A stretch of DNA of 64,000 bases from the NCBI RefSeq assembly GCF_014196515.1, contig NZ_JACIDV010000001.1, forward strand, positions 124,001-188,000, written 5' to 3'. The position numbers and the translations under genes were made by a program. Origin of the DNA: Rhizobium skierniewicense (GTDB lineage Bacteria > Pseudomonadota > Alphaproteobacteria > Rhizobiales > Rhizobiaceae). The notes beneath the pieces are model-generated. The model saw only the letters and a program-made list of their open reading frames with translations. It was not told the DNA's origin and made no database searches. Of the stretch, positions 1-8,708 are shown one piece after another. Within the stretch, counting starts at the first letter, position 1. Every line of letters starts with the position of its first letter.

Positions 1-2
1 TT

Positions 3-665
3 GCGCTGCTTGGAGGGCTGATCGAAGAACCAGCTGTCCGTGATCTGGGGATCATGCTCTACACCGCGGAATGCGAAGCGACTCTCGACTATTGGTTCAA
101 TCGCTGGGAAGACAGCTTTCCCGATAACTTCCGCCAGCCTTTTGTGGGCATGTTATGGGGGAGCGGTGGAAGTTGCAGATCCTGGTTTGATGTACGCCCA
201 ACTGAAGCATTGGGAGTCAATCTTCTGCCGATCCAGGCAAGCTCGACCTACCTTTCCGGCAATCCAAACCTGCAGGCTGTTCTGGACAGTATTTATGAAG
301 ACTGGCAGCGGGCCGGTCCACGATGGGGCGGCTTGATCGCTATGGCGCAGGCGCTTACCGACCCCGCAAGGGCCGCAAAACTGGTGGAACCCTTGCCCGA
401 CAAGGCGCTGACCGAATGGTCGCTGCATCCGACAACCGTTCGGTTATGGATCGAAACATTTGCTGCCATTGGCCGCCCGGTAGAGGACGTCAGCTGCAAC
501 GCACCATTCTATGCGGTCTTCGAACAAGAGGGAGCGCGCAGCTACCACGTGTTCAATCTTGGCGAGGAGCCATTCGAGGCCCGCTTTTCGGACGGATTTC
601 ACCTGACGGCAGCTCCCCGTACTGTCGTGACAGAGTGGCAACCAAAGCTTGCCCTGAGCGCATAG
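3..665 (+). CDS. GH81-like endo-1,3-beta-glucanase, C-terminal part (5' end outside window)
   Basis: The reading frame is already open at base 3 and runs to TAG at 663-665, giving 220 visible codons; the start lies upstream of the window. The visible part resembles the C-terminal catalytic domain of glycoside hydrolase family 81, which cleaves beta-1,3-glucans. It has an LGIMLYTAECEATLDYW segment like the family's 'LATE...YW' helix, then VGMLWG followed by SWFDVRPTEALGVNLLPI, matching the family pattern of a WF-x-x-x-P-E-x-x-x-G-I-x-x-LP motif. Catalytic acids expected further upstream cannot be judged. A methyltransferase follows 97 bases later on the same strand. The family call comes from motif recall and is fairly good; whether the protein is secreted is not visible. 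Confidence 0.7.
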   Translation, partial: ALLGGLIEEPAVRDLGIMLYTAECEATLDYWFNRWEDSFPDNFRQPFVGMLWGSGGSCRSWFDVRPTEALGVNLLPIQASSTYLSGNPNLQAVLDSIYEDWQRAGPRWGGLIAMAQALTDPARAAKLVEPLPDKALTEWSLHPTTVRLWIETFAAIGRPVEDVSCNAPFYAVFEQEGARSYHVFNLGEEPFEARFSDGFHLTAAPRTVVTEWQPKLALSA

Positions 666-762
666 AAATGGACGAGAGGCGAGCATCACGTGCGCCAGCG
701 TCACCTCAATCAATTCATGAATATGGCGGAACCGCCACAACCCAAGTCTAAGGAAACAGTGA

Positions 763-1428
763 ATGACAGCCGAACGCGATCGTATAACATCTATGATACA
801 TTCGGAAGATCCGTTTCAAGGTTACACGCCGCAGTATGATGAGGACCTGCAGGGGTGGAATAGCGATAGTCTCGCCTTTGACAGGGCATTCGAGCGCAGC
901 GCGCCGAAGACGATCATTGATGTTGGCGTCTGGAAGGGCGGATCAACTCTGGCCTTGGCCAGACGTCTCAGAGAACAGGCGGTAGACGGCGTCGTCATCG
1001 CGGTAGATACGTTCCTGGGGAGTTCGGAACACTGGATTCCGCACCAATTCGGTGACTTTAGAAAAGATCTGCGCATCCGACACGGCTCTCCGCAGCTTTA
1101 CTGGCAGTTCTTGAGCAATGTTGCCCACGCCGGCATGCAAGACTATATCCTGCCGCTTCAACAAACCTCATCAAACGCGGCAGAAATTATGTCAGAACTG
1201 TCGATAACTGTGGATCTGATACACATCGATGGTGGTCATGACGAAAAATCGGTAACGGATGATCTGGAGAGATACTGGCCTATACTGAGACCTCACGGCA
1301 CCATGGTGATCGATGATTATTGTGACGAATGGCCCAGCGTCGTCGCAGCCGTCGACAAATTCGCAACGTCGCGTCAATGTCCAGTCGAAACTATAAATCC
1401 AAAATCGATCATCATCAAAACCAAATGA
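763..1428 (+). CDS. class I SAM-dependent methyltransferase (Methyltransf_24 type)
   Basis: A 221-residue soluble protein. IIDVGVWKGGSTLALARRL (about residues 50-68) is the glycine-rich SAM-binding motif I, VIAVDTFLGS the motif II strand, and VDLIHIDGGHDEKSVTDDL with GTMVIDDY the later acidic strand motifs of the Methyltransf_24 group, often found in glycan or surface-polysaccharide clusters. AAGGA lies eight bases before the ATG. It follows the GH81-like gene and faces the AraC gene tail-to-tail across about 290 bases in which I see no gene. The acceptor substrate cannot be deduced. Confidence 0.75.
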   Translation: MTAERDRITSMIHSEDPFQGYTPQYDEDLQGWNSDSLAFDRAFERSAPKTIIDVGVWKGGSTLALARRLREQAVDGVVIAVDTFLGSSEHWIPHQFGDFRKDLRIRHGSPQLYWQFLSNVAHAGMQDYILPLQQTSSNAAEIMSELSITVDLIHIDGGHDEKSVTDDLERYWPILRPHGTMVIDDYCDEWPSVVAAVDKFATSRQCPVETINPKSIIIKTK

Positions 1429-1717
1429 ATTCATATATTTTATAGTATTGTAAATATTGTTCGATGCATAATGCAGTCTTCCTATTGTCGTAGATGCCAC
1501 GCGTGCAACTGCCACGCAAGAAGTCGAAGGCCTTGTGGTGCGCATCGAACACCATTCCTGGCTTTCGCGCATATAGGCTCGTGCGAACATCATGCGGCTG
1601 TGGCAGAGCCGGACATGTGCCGCATTCACCTGAGAGTTCCAGCTTTGAAAAGGCATCGTGTGCAACGGAAAGCCTTTGTGCTAAAGTCTTGCCCAACTCG
1701 CGCGCTTACATTTATGA

Positions 1718-2605
1718 TCAATGCGGTCGCACGCTCGCATACATGCCGGTGCTGCGAAATTCGCTGGGATTGATGCTATAGAGTCGTCGAAAGACTTTCG
1801 AAAAGTAATTCGGGTCATCGAAACCGCACCGCACGGACACCTCCTTGATAGGCAAGTTCGGCGCTGTTGTCAGAAGCTTTGCTGCGCGGCGCAATCGTCT
1901 CTGCAGAACGAATTCGGCAGGTGGCAAGCCCTCATTGGCGGCGAAGATGCGGGAAAAATGCGCGCGGCTGAGGCCCGCAACGGCGGCGAGGTCGTTGACC
2001 GACAGGCTCTGGTCCAGATGGCTGTCAATGTAACTCAAAACTTGCTGCATGGTGCGGTATTCTCCGCCGAAAGAGGGATGCGAGCCGAACACATCATCGT
2101 ACAGCACCATTGCCGCCTCATAGGCAACAGCGGAGGCAGCGCCCGGGGTTTCAGCACCGTTGACGAGCCGTGAGCAGCAATGGGCAAGCTGATTGATGGT
2201 ATCCGGCTTGAGCCTTATGACAGGCCCGGTCACAGACAGAATGGCCTGTTGAATGCGCAGCGCCTCTTCTCCATTCATGGATATCCAGAAGAATTCCCAA
2301 CGGCCGTTTTCCTCCAGCCAGTAGCGATGATTATGCGGAACGAGCAGCAGCAGGGTTTCGCCCGGCCCTATGCGATGGGTTTTGTTCTCGTATCGCAGGT
2401 TTCCCTGGCCGCTGATGCAGTACTGCAGCACCGTAAATGGCGTCTGTCCACGCTTTCGTCCATCCCAGTCGTACCCGCTACCATGTCGAATTTCGTAACC
2501 GCTGCTGGTGGGCATTGTGTGCAACGTTTGCCTGCCACGCGGTAGCGACACGGTCCGCATGGATGGCCCCTGATCGATCAAATCCTGCAGCACAAAATTA
2601 CCCAT
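1718..2605 (-). CDS. agpT: AraC-family transcriptional regulator of the alpha-galactoside locus (AgpT-like)
   Basis: A 295-residue AraC/XylS-type regulator. The N-terminal half carries a cupin-like sensing domain (QGNLRYENKTHRIGPGETLLL region, about residues 70-100), and the C-terminal 100 residues carry two helix-turn-helix units: LSVNDLAAVAGLSRAHFSR and IKEVSVRCGFDDPNYFSKVF, the latter with the AraC signature. It is divergent from the GH4 gene at 2793, with a shared 187-base intergenic region that should hold its operators. Gene order resembles the Sinorhizobium meliloti agp region, where the AraC-type AgpT activates alpha-galactoside uptake genes; the symbol is by that analogy only. A later ATG at 2560 is possible. 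Confidence 0.8.
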   Translation of the reverse strand: MGNFVLQDLIDQGPSMRTVSLPRGRQTLHTMPTSSGYEIRHGSGYDWDGRKRGQTPFTVLQYCISGQGNLRYENKTHRIGPGETLLLLVPHNHRYWLEENGRWEFFWISMNGEEALRIQQAILSVTGPVIRLKPDTINQLAHCCSRLVNGAETPGAASAVAYEAAMVLYDDVFGSHPSFGGEYRTMQQVLSYIDSHLDQSLSVNDLAAVAGLSRAHFSRIFAANEGLPPAEFVLQRRLRRAAKLLTTAPNLPIKEVSVRCGFDDPNYFSKVFRRLYSINPSEFRSTGMYASVRPH

Positions 2606-2792
2606 AAAAGCATAATCCTTCTCTGGCCCTTGCGGGTATTATCATCATAATCCCGCTTCGAGGAGACGTTCAAGGGGAGGATATGGGAGGAGAAACCATA
2701 TTTTTCGGCTATTGTCTGATTTTAAAGCCTTTGCCCCGTGAACCAGTTGCCTGCCTGTCTTTCGCATTCATTTCGCAAACGAAGGTGCCAAC

Positions 2793-4259
2793 ATGAGTTT
2801 CAAAATCGCTATCATTGGCGCAGGAAGTGTCGGCTTCACAAAAAAACTGTTCACCGACCTTTTGTGCGTACCGGAATTTCGCGATATGGAAGTCGCGCTG
2901 ACGGATCTCAGTGAGCATAATCTCGAGATGATCAAAGCGATCCTCGATCGTATCGTTGAAGCCAACCACTTTCCCGTCAGGATCACTGCCACCACAGACC
3001 GCCGCATTGCGCTGGAGGGCGCGAAATATATCATCAGTTGCGTTCGGGTCGGTGGGCTTGAAGCCTATGCCGACGATATCCGCATTCCGCTGAAATACGG
3101 CATCGACCAATGCGTTGGCGATACGATTTGCGCAGGCGGTATCTTGTACGGGCAGCGTAACATTCCCGTCATTCTGGATTTCTGCAAGGATATCCGTGAA
3201 GTCGCAGCGCCGGGTGCCAAGTTCCTGAACTATGCCAACCCCATGGCCATGAACACATGGGCGGCCATCGAATACGGCAAGGTCGACACGGTGGGACTTT
3301 GCCACGGTGTTCAGCATGGCGCGGAACAGATTGCCGAAGTGCTGGGTGCCAAGTCTGTTTCGGAACTGGATTACATCTGCTCCGGAATCAACCACCAGAC
3401 GTGGTTCGTGGATCTGAAGTTGAATGGCCGCAAGATTGGTAAGGATGAACTGATCGCAGCGTTCGAAGCGCATCCGGTTTTTTCGCAACAGGAAAAGCTG
3501 CGCATCGATGTGCTGAAACGCTTTGGCGTTTATTCGACGGAAAGCAACGGGCATCTGTCAGAATATCTACCATGGTATCGCAAGCGGCCAGATGAAATCA
3601 CTCGCTGGATCGACATGTCCGACTGGATCCACGGCGAAACCGGCGGTTACCTGCGCTATTCCACGGAAACCCGAAACTGGTTCGAAACGGAGTTTCCGCA
3701 GTTTCTGGAGTCTGCGTCAAAGCCCGTCGATCCGGCCAAGCGGTCTAACGAACATGCGAGCCACATCCTGGAAGCACTGGAAACAGGCCGTGTGTATCGA
3801 GGCCACTTTAATGTCAGGAATAACGGCGTCATCACCAACCTGCCGCAGGATGCCATCATCGAATCGCCCGGTTTCGTGGATCGTTTCGGCATCAATATGG
3901 TTTCGGGCATCACGATACCGGAAGCTTGTGCCGCAACCTGCATGGCATCCATAAATGTCCAGCGCATGTCTGTGCATGCGGCAGTGACCGGCGACATCGA
4001 TCTTCTGAAGCTTGCCGTTCTGCACGATCCGCTGGTGGGTGCTGTATCGACACCGGAAGAGGTCTGGCAGATGGTGGATGAAATGGTTGTCGCGCAGGCC
4101 CGCTGGTTGCCGCAATACGCACATGCCGTTCCAGCTGCGACGGATCGTCTGTCCAGATCCACCGTAAAGACACGCGATTGGGCAGGTGCTGCGCGTCGCA
4201 ATGTCAGATCGATTGAAGAATTGCGGGCCGAAAAAGCGACATTGAAACAGGCGGTCTAA
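2793..4259 (+). CDS. GH4 glycosidase, CHGV-motif type (alpha-glucuronidase/alpha-galactosidase-like)
   Basis: A 488-residue cytoplasmic family GH4 enzyme, which hydrolyses glycosides by an NAD- and metal-dependent oxidation-elimination mechanism. It has the N-terminal NAD-binding IIGAGSVGFTKKL (residues 6-18), the LNYANPMAMNTWA segment, the metal/specificity motif GLCHGVQ near residue 170, and SGINHQTWF carrying the second metal-ligand histidine. The CHGx variant is, from memory, linked to alpha-glucuronidases, whereas alpha-galactosidases usually carry CHSV as in the paralogue at 10396. It is the first gene of a plus-strand unit with a dedicated oligosaccharide transporter and sits opposite an AraC regulator, so it probably splits an imported alpha-glycoside. 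Exact sugar specificity is uncertain. Confidence 0.8.
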   Translation: MSFKIAIIGAGSVGFTKKLFTDLLCVPEFRDMEVALTDLSEHNLEMIKAILDRIVEANHFPVRITATTDRRIALEGAKYIISCVRVGGLEAYADDIRIPLKYGIDQCVGDTICAGGILYGQRNIPVILDFCKDIREVAAPGAKFLNYANPMAMNTWAAIEYGKVDTVGLCHGVQHGAEQIAEVLGAKSVSELDYICSGINHQTWFVDLKLNGRKIGKDELIAAFEAHPVFSQQEKLRIDVLKRFGVYSTESNGHLSEYLPWYRKRPDEITRWIDMSDWIHGETGGYLRYSTETRNWFETEFPQFLESASKPVDPAKRSNEHASHILEALETGRVYRGHFNVRNNGVITNLPQDAIIESPGFVDRFGINMVSGITIPEACAATCMASINVQRMSVHAAVTGDIDLLKLAVLHDPLVGAVSTPEEVWQMVDEMVVAQARWLPQYAHAVPAATDRLSRSTVKTRDWAGAARRNVRSIEELRAEKATLKQAV

Positions 4260-4360
4260 CTGACTGACGGTCGCATCGGCGCGAGGAGGCGTCGGTGCAG
4301 TCGGTTTCCGAGAACCATCAAGGAGGGGCGTGTTGGTCGCGCCATTGGGAGGATATGACG

Positions 4361-6448
4361 ATGCAACATAAACGCAAGATTTTCTTGAGTGCATGCCTTG
4401 GTTTCGGCGTTTCGCTGATCGCGATGAATGCCCATGCCTTCCAGACATCCGCGCCACCTGAACCAGCCAAATTTCCTGCGGAAGGCAAGATAAAATATGT
4501 GGAGCGCGATTCCATTCTGGAGTTCAAGGCGCTGCCGAATTACAGCGAGCCCGACTGGGTTTCGGAAAAGTTTGAAAAGACTGGCAAACTGCCGCCACTC
4601 AAGGAGCGTCTGCCGGAAGAGCCGCTGGTCTATAAGACCGGGAATATGCCGGACGGTGTCGGCGTTTATGGCGATACCATCCGTCACGTCATCGGTGGAC
4701 GGCCAGAGGGCTGGAACTATATGGCTGGCCAGACGCAGGGTTGGGGTGGCATTGATATCGCACTGTCCGAATGCCTCACACGCACGGCGCCGCTATTTCA
4801 GGTGGAAGCCAAGGATACGGAGCCATTGCCCAACCTCGCCAAAAGCTGGGACTGGTCGCAGGATGGCCACAAGCTGACGATGCACCTCGTCAAAGGTGCG
4901 AAATGGTCGGATGGCGTTCCGTTCACTGCCGAAGACATCATGTTTTACTGGGAAGACGGGGTTGTCGATCCGAACGTCTCACCGCTTGGCGGTGGTGCTT
5001 CACCAGAAGCATTCGGAGAGGGAACCACGCTTGCCAAGATCGATGATTACACCGTTGAATGGACGTTCAAAAGCGCATTTCCCAAGCAATATCTCTACAC
5101 GATGGCCTATCCGAACTTCTGCCCGGGACCAGCGCATATCCTGAAGCCTCAGCATCCTAAATACTCCAAGAACACCTACAACCAATTCAAGAACGCCTTC
5201 CCGCCGGAATATATGAATATGCCGGTTATGGGCGCGTGGGCGCCGGTTGAATACCGTCCCGATGACCTTATCGTCCTGCGCCGCAACCCCTATTACTGGA
5301 AGGTCGATGAGAAGGGACAGCAATTGCCTTATCTCAACGAGGTTCATTACAAGCTTTCGACGTGGGCTGACCGCGATGTACAGGCTGTGGCCGGATCAGG
5401 CGATTTCTCCAATCTGGAGCAGCCGGAAAACTTCGTGGCTTCGCTCAAACGTGCCGCCGACGAAAAGGCACCGGCCCGCCTTGCATTCGGTCCACGTTTG
5501 ATCGGTTACAATCTTCAAATGAATTTCTCTGGCAATGGCTGGGGCGCGCCCGATGAGCGTGAGCAGGCCATCCGCGAGTTGAACCGCAATCAGGACTTCC
5601 GCGAGGCCGTGACATCTGCCATCGATCGCAAGGCGGTCGGCGACTCGCTGGTCAAGGGCCCGTTTACGGCGATCTATCCCGGCGGTATTTCTTCCGGCAC
5701 GAGTTTTTATGACCGCAACTCGACGGTCTATTATCCCTATGATCTGGAAGGAGCAAAAGCGTCTCTTGCTAAGGTGGGCCTGAAGGACACGGACGGTGAT
5801 GGCTTTGTGAACTTCCCGGCGGGCACCGCAGGCGGCAAGAACGTCGAGATCGTTCTGCTTGTGAATAATACCTACACGACAGACAAGAGCCTTGCGGAAG
5901 GTCTGGTTGGCCAGATGGCGAAGCTGGGTCTGCGGGTGGTGTTGAACTCCCTCGACGGCAACCAGCGCGACGACGCACATTATGGTGGACGGTTCGACTG
6001 GCTTGTGCGCCGGAACACCACAGAGCTTGCCTCCGTGGTGCAGAACACCGAGCAGCTTGCACCTGTCGGCCCGCGCACCAGCTGGAACCACCGCGCGCCT
6101 GAAGGCAAGCAGGTGGACCTGATGCCGTTCGAAAAAGAGATGGTCGATCTCGTCAACCGCTTTATCGCATCACAGGATAATGCGGAGCGGGCCGAACTGA
6201 TGAAACAGTATCAGAAGGTCTACACGCAAAACCTCTACACGATTGGTCTGACAGAATATCCCGGTGCACTGATCGTCAACAAGCGCTTCGCCAACGTGCC
6301 GCAGGGAACGCCGATCTTCATGTTCAACTGGGCGGAAGATGCGATCATGCGTGAGCGCCTTTGGGTCGCCGCCGACCGTCAGGGCAAATACGAGCTCTTC
6401 CCGCAGCAGCTGCCCGGCAAGCCGGGTGATGCCGGACCGATCAACTAG
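4361..6448 (+). CDS. agpA: ABC transporter substrate-binding protein, family 5 (alpha-galactoside type, AgpA-like)
   Basis: I chose the ATG at 4361, giving 695 residues, because GGGAGG lies eight bases upstream and the product then begins with a clean signal peptide (MQHKRKIFLSAC...AHAF). ATG at 4355 and GTG at 4295 are in frame but less well placed. The mature protein is an SBP_bac_5 lipid-free periplasmic binding protein with ALSECLTRTAPLF and WDWSQDGHKLTMHL segments typical of the group. It is much longer than the usual 520-540 residues, with an additional N-terminal stretch of about 100 residues. Members of this long subgroup include the S. meliloti alpha-galactoside binding protein AgpA. 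The two permeases and a double ATPase follow in the same direction. Confidence 0.8.
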   Translation: MQHKRKIFLSACLGFGVSLIAMNAHAFQTSAPPEPAKFPAEGKIKYVERDSILEFKALPNYSEPDWVSEKFEKTGKLPPLKERLPEEPLVYKTGNMPDGVGVYGDTIRHVIGGRPEGWNYMAGQTQGWGGIDIALSECLTRTAPLFQVEAKDTEPLPNLAKSWDWSQDGHKLTMHLVKGAKWSDGVPFTAEDIMFYWEDGVVDPNVSPLGGGASPEAFGEGTTLAKIDDYTVEWTFKSAFPKQYLYTMAYPNFCPGPAHILKPQHPKYSKNTYNQFKNAFPPEYMNMPVMGAWAPVEYRPDDLIVLRRNPYYWKVDEKGQQLPYLNEVHYKLSTWADRDVQAVAGSGDFSNLEQPENFVASLKRAADEKAPARLAFGPRLIGYNLQMNFSGNGWGAPDEREQAIRELNRNQDFREAVTSAIDRKAVGDSLVKGPFTAIYPGGISSGTSFYDRNSTVYYPYDLEGAKASLAKVGLKDTDGDGFVNFPAGTAGGKNVEIVLLVNNTYTTDKSLAEGLVGQMAKLGLRVVLNSLDGNQRDDAHYGGRFDWLVRRNTTELASVVQNTEQLAPVGPRTSWNHRAPEGKQVDLMPFEKEMVDLVNRFIASQDNAERAELMKQYQKVYTQNLYTIGLTEYPGALIVNKRFANVPQGTPIFMFNWAEDAIMRERLWVAADRQGKYELFPQQLPGKPGDAGPIN

Positions 6449-6556
6449 CTCCCTCCCGGAGACACCATGACCGGTCGCGCGTGAAGCGCGGCCGGACCGG
6501 GGGATAAAGGCGGCACCGGTCACAAGCCGGGCCGCAATGCAGGGAGACATTTCGTC

Positions 6557-7564
6557 ATGCTCAGGTTCTTTTTCGTACGCCTCGGCTCCGCAGTGCCGGT
6601 TATGCTGATCCTCAGCGTCGTAACCTTTGCCATCATTCAGGCGCCACCGGGTGATTATGCGGATTATATTCGCTCACAGCTTATGAATCAGGGCGGCGCT
6701 TCTTTCGAGCAGGCGCAAGCGCAGGCACAGGCGTACCGCATCGAACACGGTCTGGATAAGCCGATGGTCGTGCAATATGTCAACTGGGTCAGTGGTATCG
6801 TGACCCGCGGCGATTTTGGCTACAGCTTCTATTATAACAAGCCGGTTGCGGACGTGGTCGGAGAGCGCCTGCCGCGCACCCTGCTTCTGGCGCTGGTCTG
6901 CCACCTGTTTGCGTCCATTCTCGGCATTACCTTCGGCATATGGGCCGCGACACGGCAATATTCCTGGGTCGATAATCTTCTCTCGACCATCGCATTTCTG
7001 GGCATGACGATACCGCGCTTCCTGATGGCGCTGATCATGGTCTACCTGATGGTGTTTCACTTCAATGTCGCCGAAATCGGCAGCTTCTTTTCTCCGCAAT
7101 ATGGCGGTGCGCCATGGTCCTGGGCGAAATTTGTCGATCTCGTCAGCCATGTCTGGCCGGTGGTCGCCATCGCCACCTTTGGCGGGCTGGCTTACAATAT
7201 GCGCGTCATGCGCGGCAATCTGCTGGATACGCTGAATGCGCAATATGTCGAAACCGCCCGTGCCAAGGGGCTTTCGGAGGGCGCTGTCATCATGCGCCAC
7301 GCCGTGCCGAATGCGCTGCATCCTTTGGTCATGTATCAGGGCGTCGTTCTGCCCTACATGCTGACCGGCGAAATCGAAACGGCCATCATATTCGCGCTTC
7401 CGACCGTTGGTCCCGCCATTGTCGGATCAATGGCCGTAGGCGATGTCTACGTGACCGCCACCTTCATGATGGTTCTCGCCGGAACGCTGATTATCGGCAA
7501 CATTATCGCAGACATATTGCTGGCCATGCTCGATCCGCGTGTGCGCGAATTAGGGAGGGCGTGA
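6557..7564 (+). CDS. agpB: ABC transporter permease (DppB/OppB type, AgpB-like)
   Basis: A 335-residue inner-membrane permease with an N-terminal membrane helix (MLRFFFVRLGSAVPVMLILSV), a periplasmic segment, and a BPD_transp_1 domain with about five more helices. The EAA loop is NAQYVETARAKGLSEGAVIMRHAVPNAL. GGGAGAC lies about eight bases before the ATG. It pairs with the next permease, whose gene begins two bases after this stop codon, and together they form the channel for the oligosaccharide bound by the upstream binding protein. Confidence 0.85.
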   Translation: MLRFFFVRLGSAVPVMLILSVVTFAIIQAPPGDYADYIRSQLMNQGGASFEQAQAQAQAYRIEHGLDKPMVVQYVNWVSGIVTRGDFGYSFYYNKPVADVVGERLPRTLLLALVCHLFASILGITFGIWAATRQYSWVDNLLSTIAFLGMTIPRFLMALIMVYLMVFHFNVAEIGSFFSPQYGGAPWSWAKFVDLVSHVWPVVAIATFGGLAYNMRVMRGNLLDTLNAQYVETARAKGLSEGAVIMRHAVPNALHPLVMYQGVVLPYMLTGEIETAIIFALPTVGPAIVGSMAVGDVYVTATFMMVLAGTLIIGNIIADILLAMLDPRVRELGRA

Positions 7565-7565
7565 G

Positions 7566-8696
7566 ATGGTTGCTGTTCATTCGTCAGCGCAACAGGAACC
7601 GGCAGTGATGGTGGCCGAGCAGCGCGCCAATGAAGGCTACATGGCGCTGGTCTGGCGTCGTCTGCGGCGCTCTTTTACCGGCATGGTCGGTCTTGTTCTG
7701 GTCGTCCTCCTCATCGTCATCGCCCTTTTCGCCGACTTTTTTGCACCCATGGACCCTACGGAAACCGGCGCGAGTTTCACACCGCCGCAGACGATAAGTT
7801 TTCGGGAAAAAGATGGCGGTTTGAGCGTTTGGCCGCGCGTTTACGGCATGGCGGAAACCGAGGAACTTGACCCGATAACATTCCAGCCCATCGTCGGGCC
7901 GAACTACGATAATCCCCACTATCTCGGCTTTTTCGTCGAGGGCGCGCCCTACAGGCTTTTCGGCCTGATCCCCATGGATACGCATTTTTTTGGATCCTTG
8001 GATGGTGAGGCGGTACATTTTCTGGGAACCGACAAGTTCGGTCGCGATGTGTTGTCGCGTGCCATTCACGGGTCGCGTATTTCCTTGTCCATCGCGCTGA
8101 GCGTGGTCTTCATCGTGACGGTGATCGGCACCAGCGTTGGCTTGATTTCTGGTTACTTTGGGGGCGCTGTCGATGCGTGGGTACAGCGGTTCGTGGAAAT
8201 CGTTCTCGCTTTTCCGCAACTGCCGCTTTATCTGGCGCTGACATCGCTTATTCCGGTAACGGCACCCACCAACGTGTTTCTCACCTTCGTTGTGGTCGTC
8301 ATGTCGGCTCTGGGCTGGGCGCAGATGTCGCGTGAAGTGCGTGGCAAAACGCTGGCGCTGGCGCGTATCGACTATGTGCGGGCCGCCATGGCGATTGGTG
8401 CGACCGACAGGCGCATCATTTTCCAGCACATCCTGCCCAATGTGATGAGCCATGTGATCGTTGCCGTCACGCTGCACATTCCAAGTGTCGTGCTTTTGGA
8501 ATCCTTCCTCGGCTTTCTGGGCTTCGCCGTCAAACCTCCGCTGATCTCGTGGGGGCTGATGTTGCAGGATACGGCCACCTACTCTGTCATCGGTTCCTAT
8601 CCGTGGATTCTGGCTCCGGTCGGTTTTGTTCTGGTCACTGTTTTTGCCTTCAACGCGCTGGGCGATGGCCTGCGCGATGCTGTCGATCCCTACTGA
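7566..8696 (+). CDS. agpC: ABC transporter permease (DppC/OppC type, AgpC-like)
   Basis: A 376-residue permease, longer than typical DppC proteins (about 300). An insertion of roughly 80 residues follows the first helix (about residues 60-150, including the PTETGASFTPPQTISF region) before LGTDKFGRDVLSRAIHGSRISL, the conserved entry to the BPD_transp_1 domain. The EAA loop is RIDYVRAAMAIGATDRRIIFQHILPNVMSH. GGAGGG precedes the ATG and overlaps the end of the upstream permease gene, so translation is probably coupled. It heterodimerises with the preceding permease in the inner membrane. The additional periplasmic loop may match the long binding protein. Confidence 0.85.
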   Translation: MVAVHSSAQQEPAVMVAEQRANEGYMALVWRRLRRSFTGMVGLVLVVLLIVIALFADFFAPMDPTETGASFTPPQTISFREKDGGLSVWPRVYGMAETEELDPITFQPIVGPNYDNPHYLGFFVEGAPYRLFGLIPMDTHFFGSLDGEAVHFLGTDKFGRDVLSRAIHGSRISLSIALSVVFIVTVIGTSVGLISGYFGGAVDAWVQRFVEIVLAFPQLPLYLALTSLIPVTAPTNVFLTFVVVVMSALGWAQMSREVRGKTLALARIDYVRAAMAIGATDRRIIFQHILPNVMSHVIVAVTLHIPSVVLLESFLGFLGFAVKPPLISWGLMLQDTATYSVIGSYPWILAPVGFVLVTVFAFNALGDGLRDAVDPY

Positions 8697-8708
8697 GAGG
8701 AGAGTGAA

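Noticed and set aside
2709-3554. 281-codon minus-strand ORF antisense to the first GH4 gene
   Set aside because: It lies almost wholly within the clear GH4 gene, its sequence has no family features, and antisense frames are often open in GC-rich DNA.
7584-8477. 297-codon minus-strand ORF antisense to the AgpC-like permease
   Set aside because: The histidine/arginine-rich translation is the usual mirror of a membrane-protein gene in GC-rich DNA.
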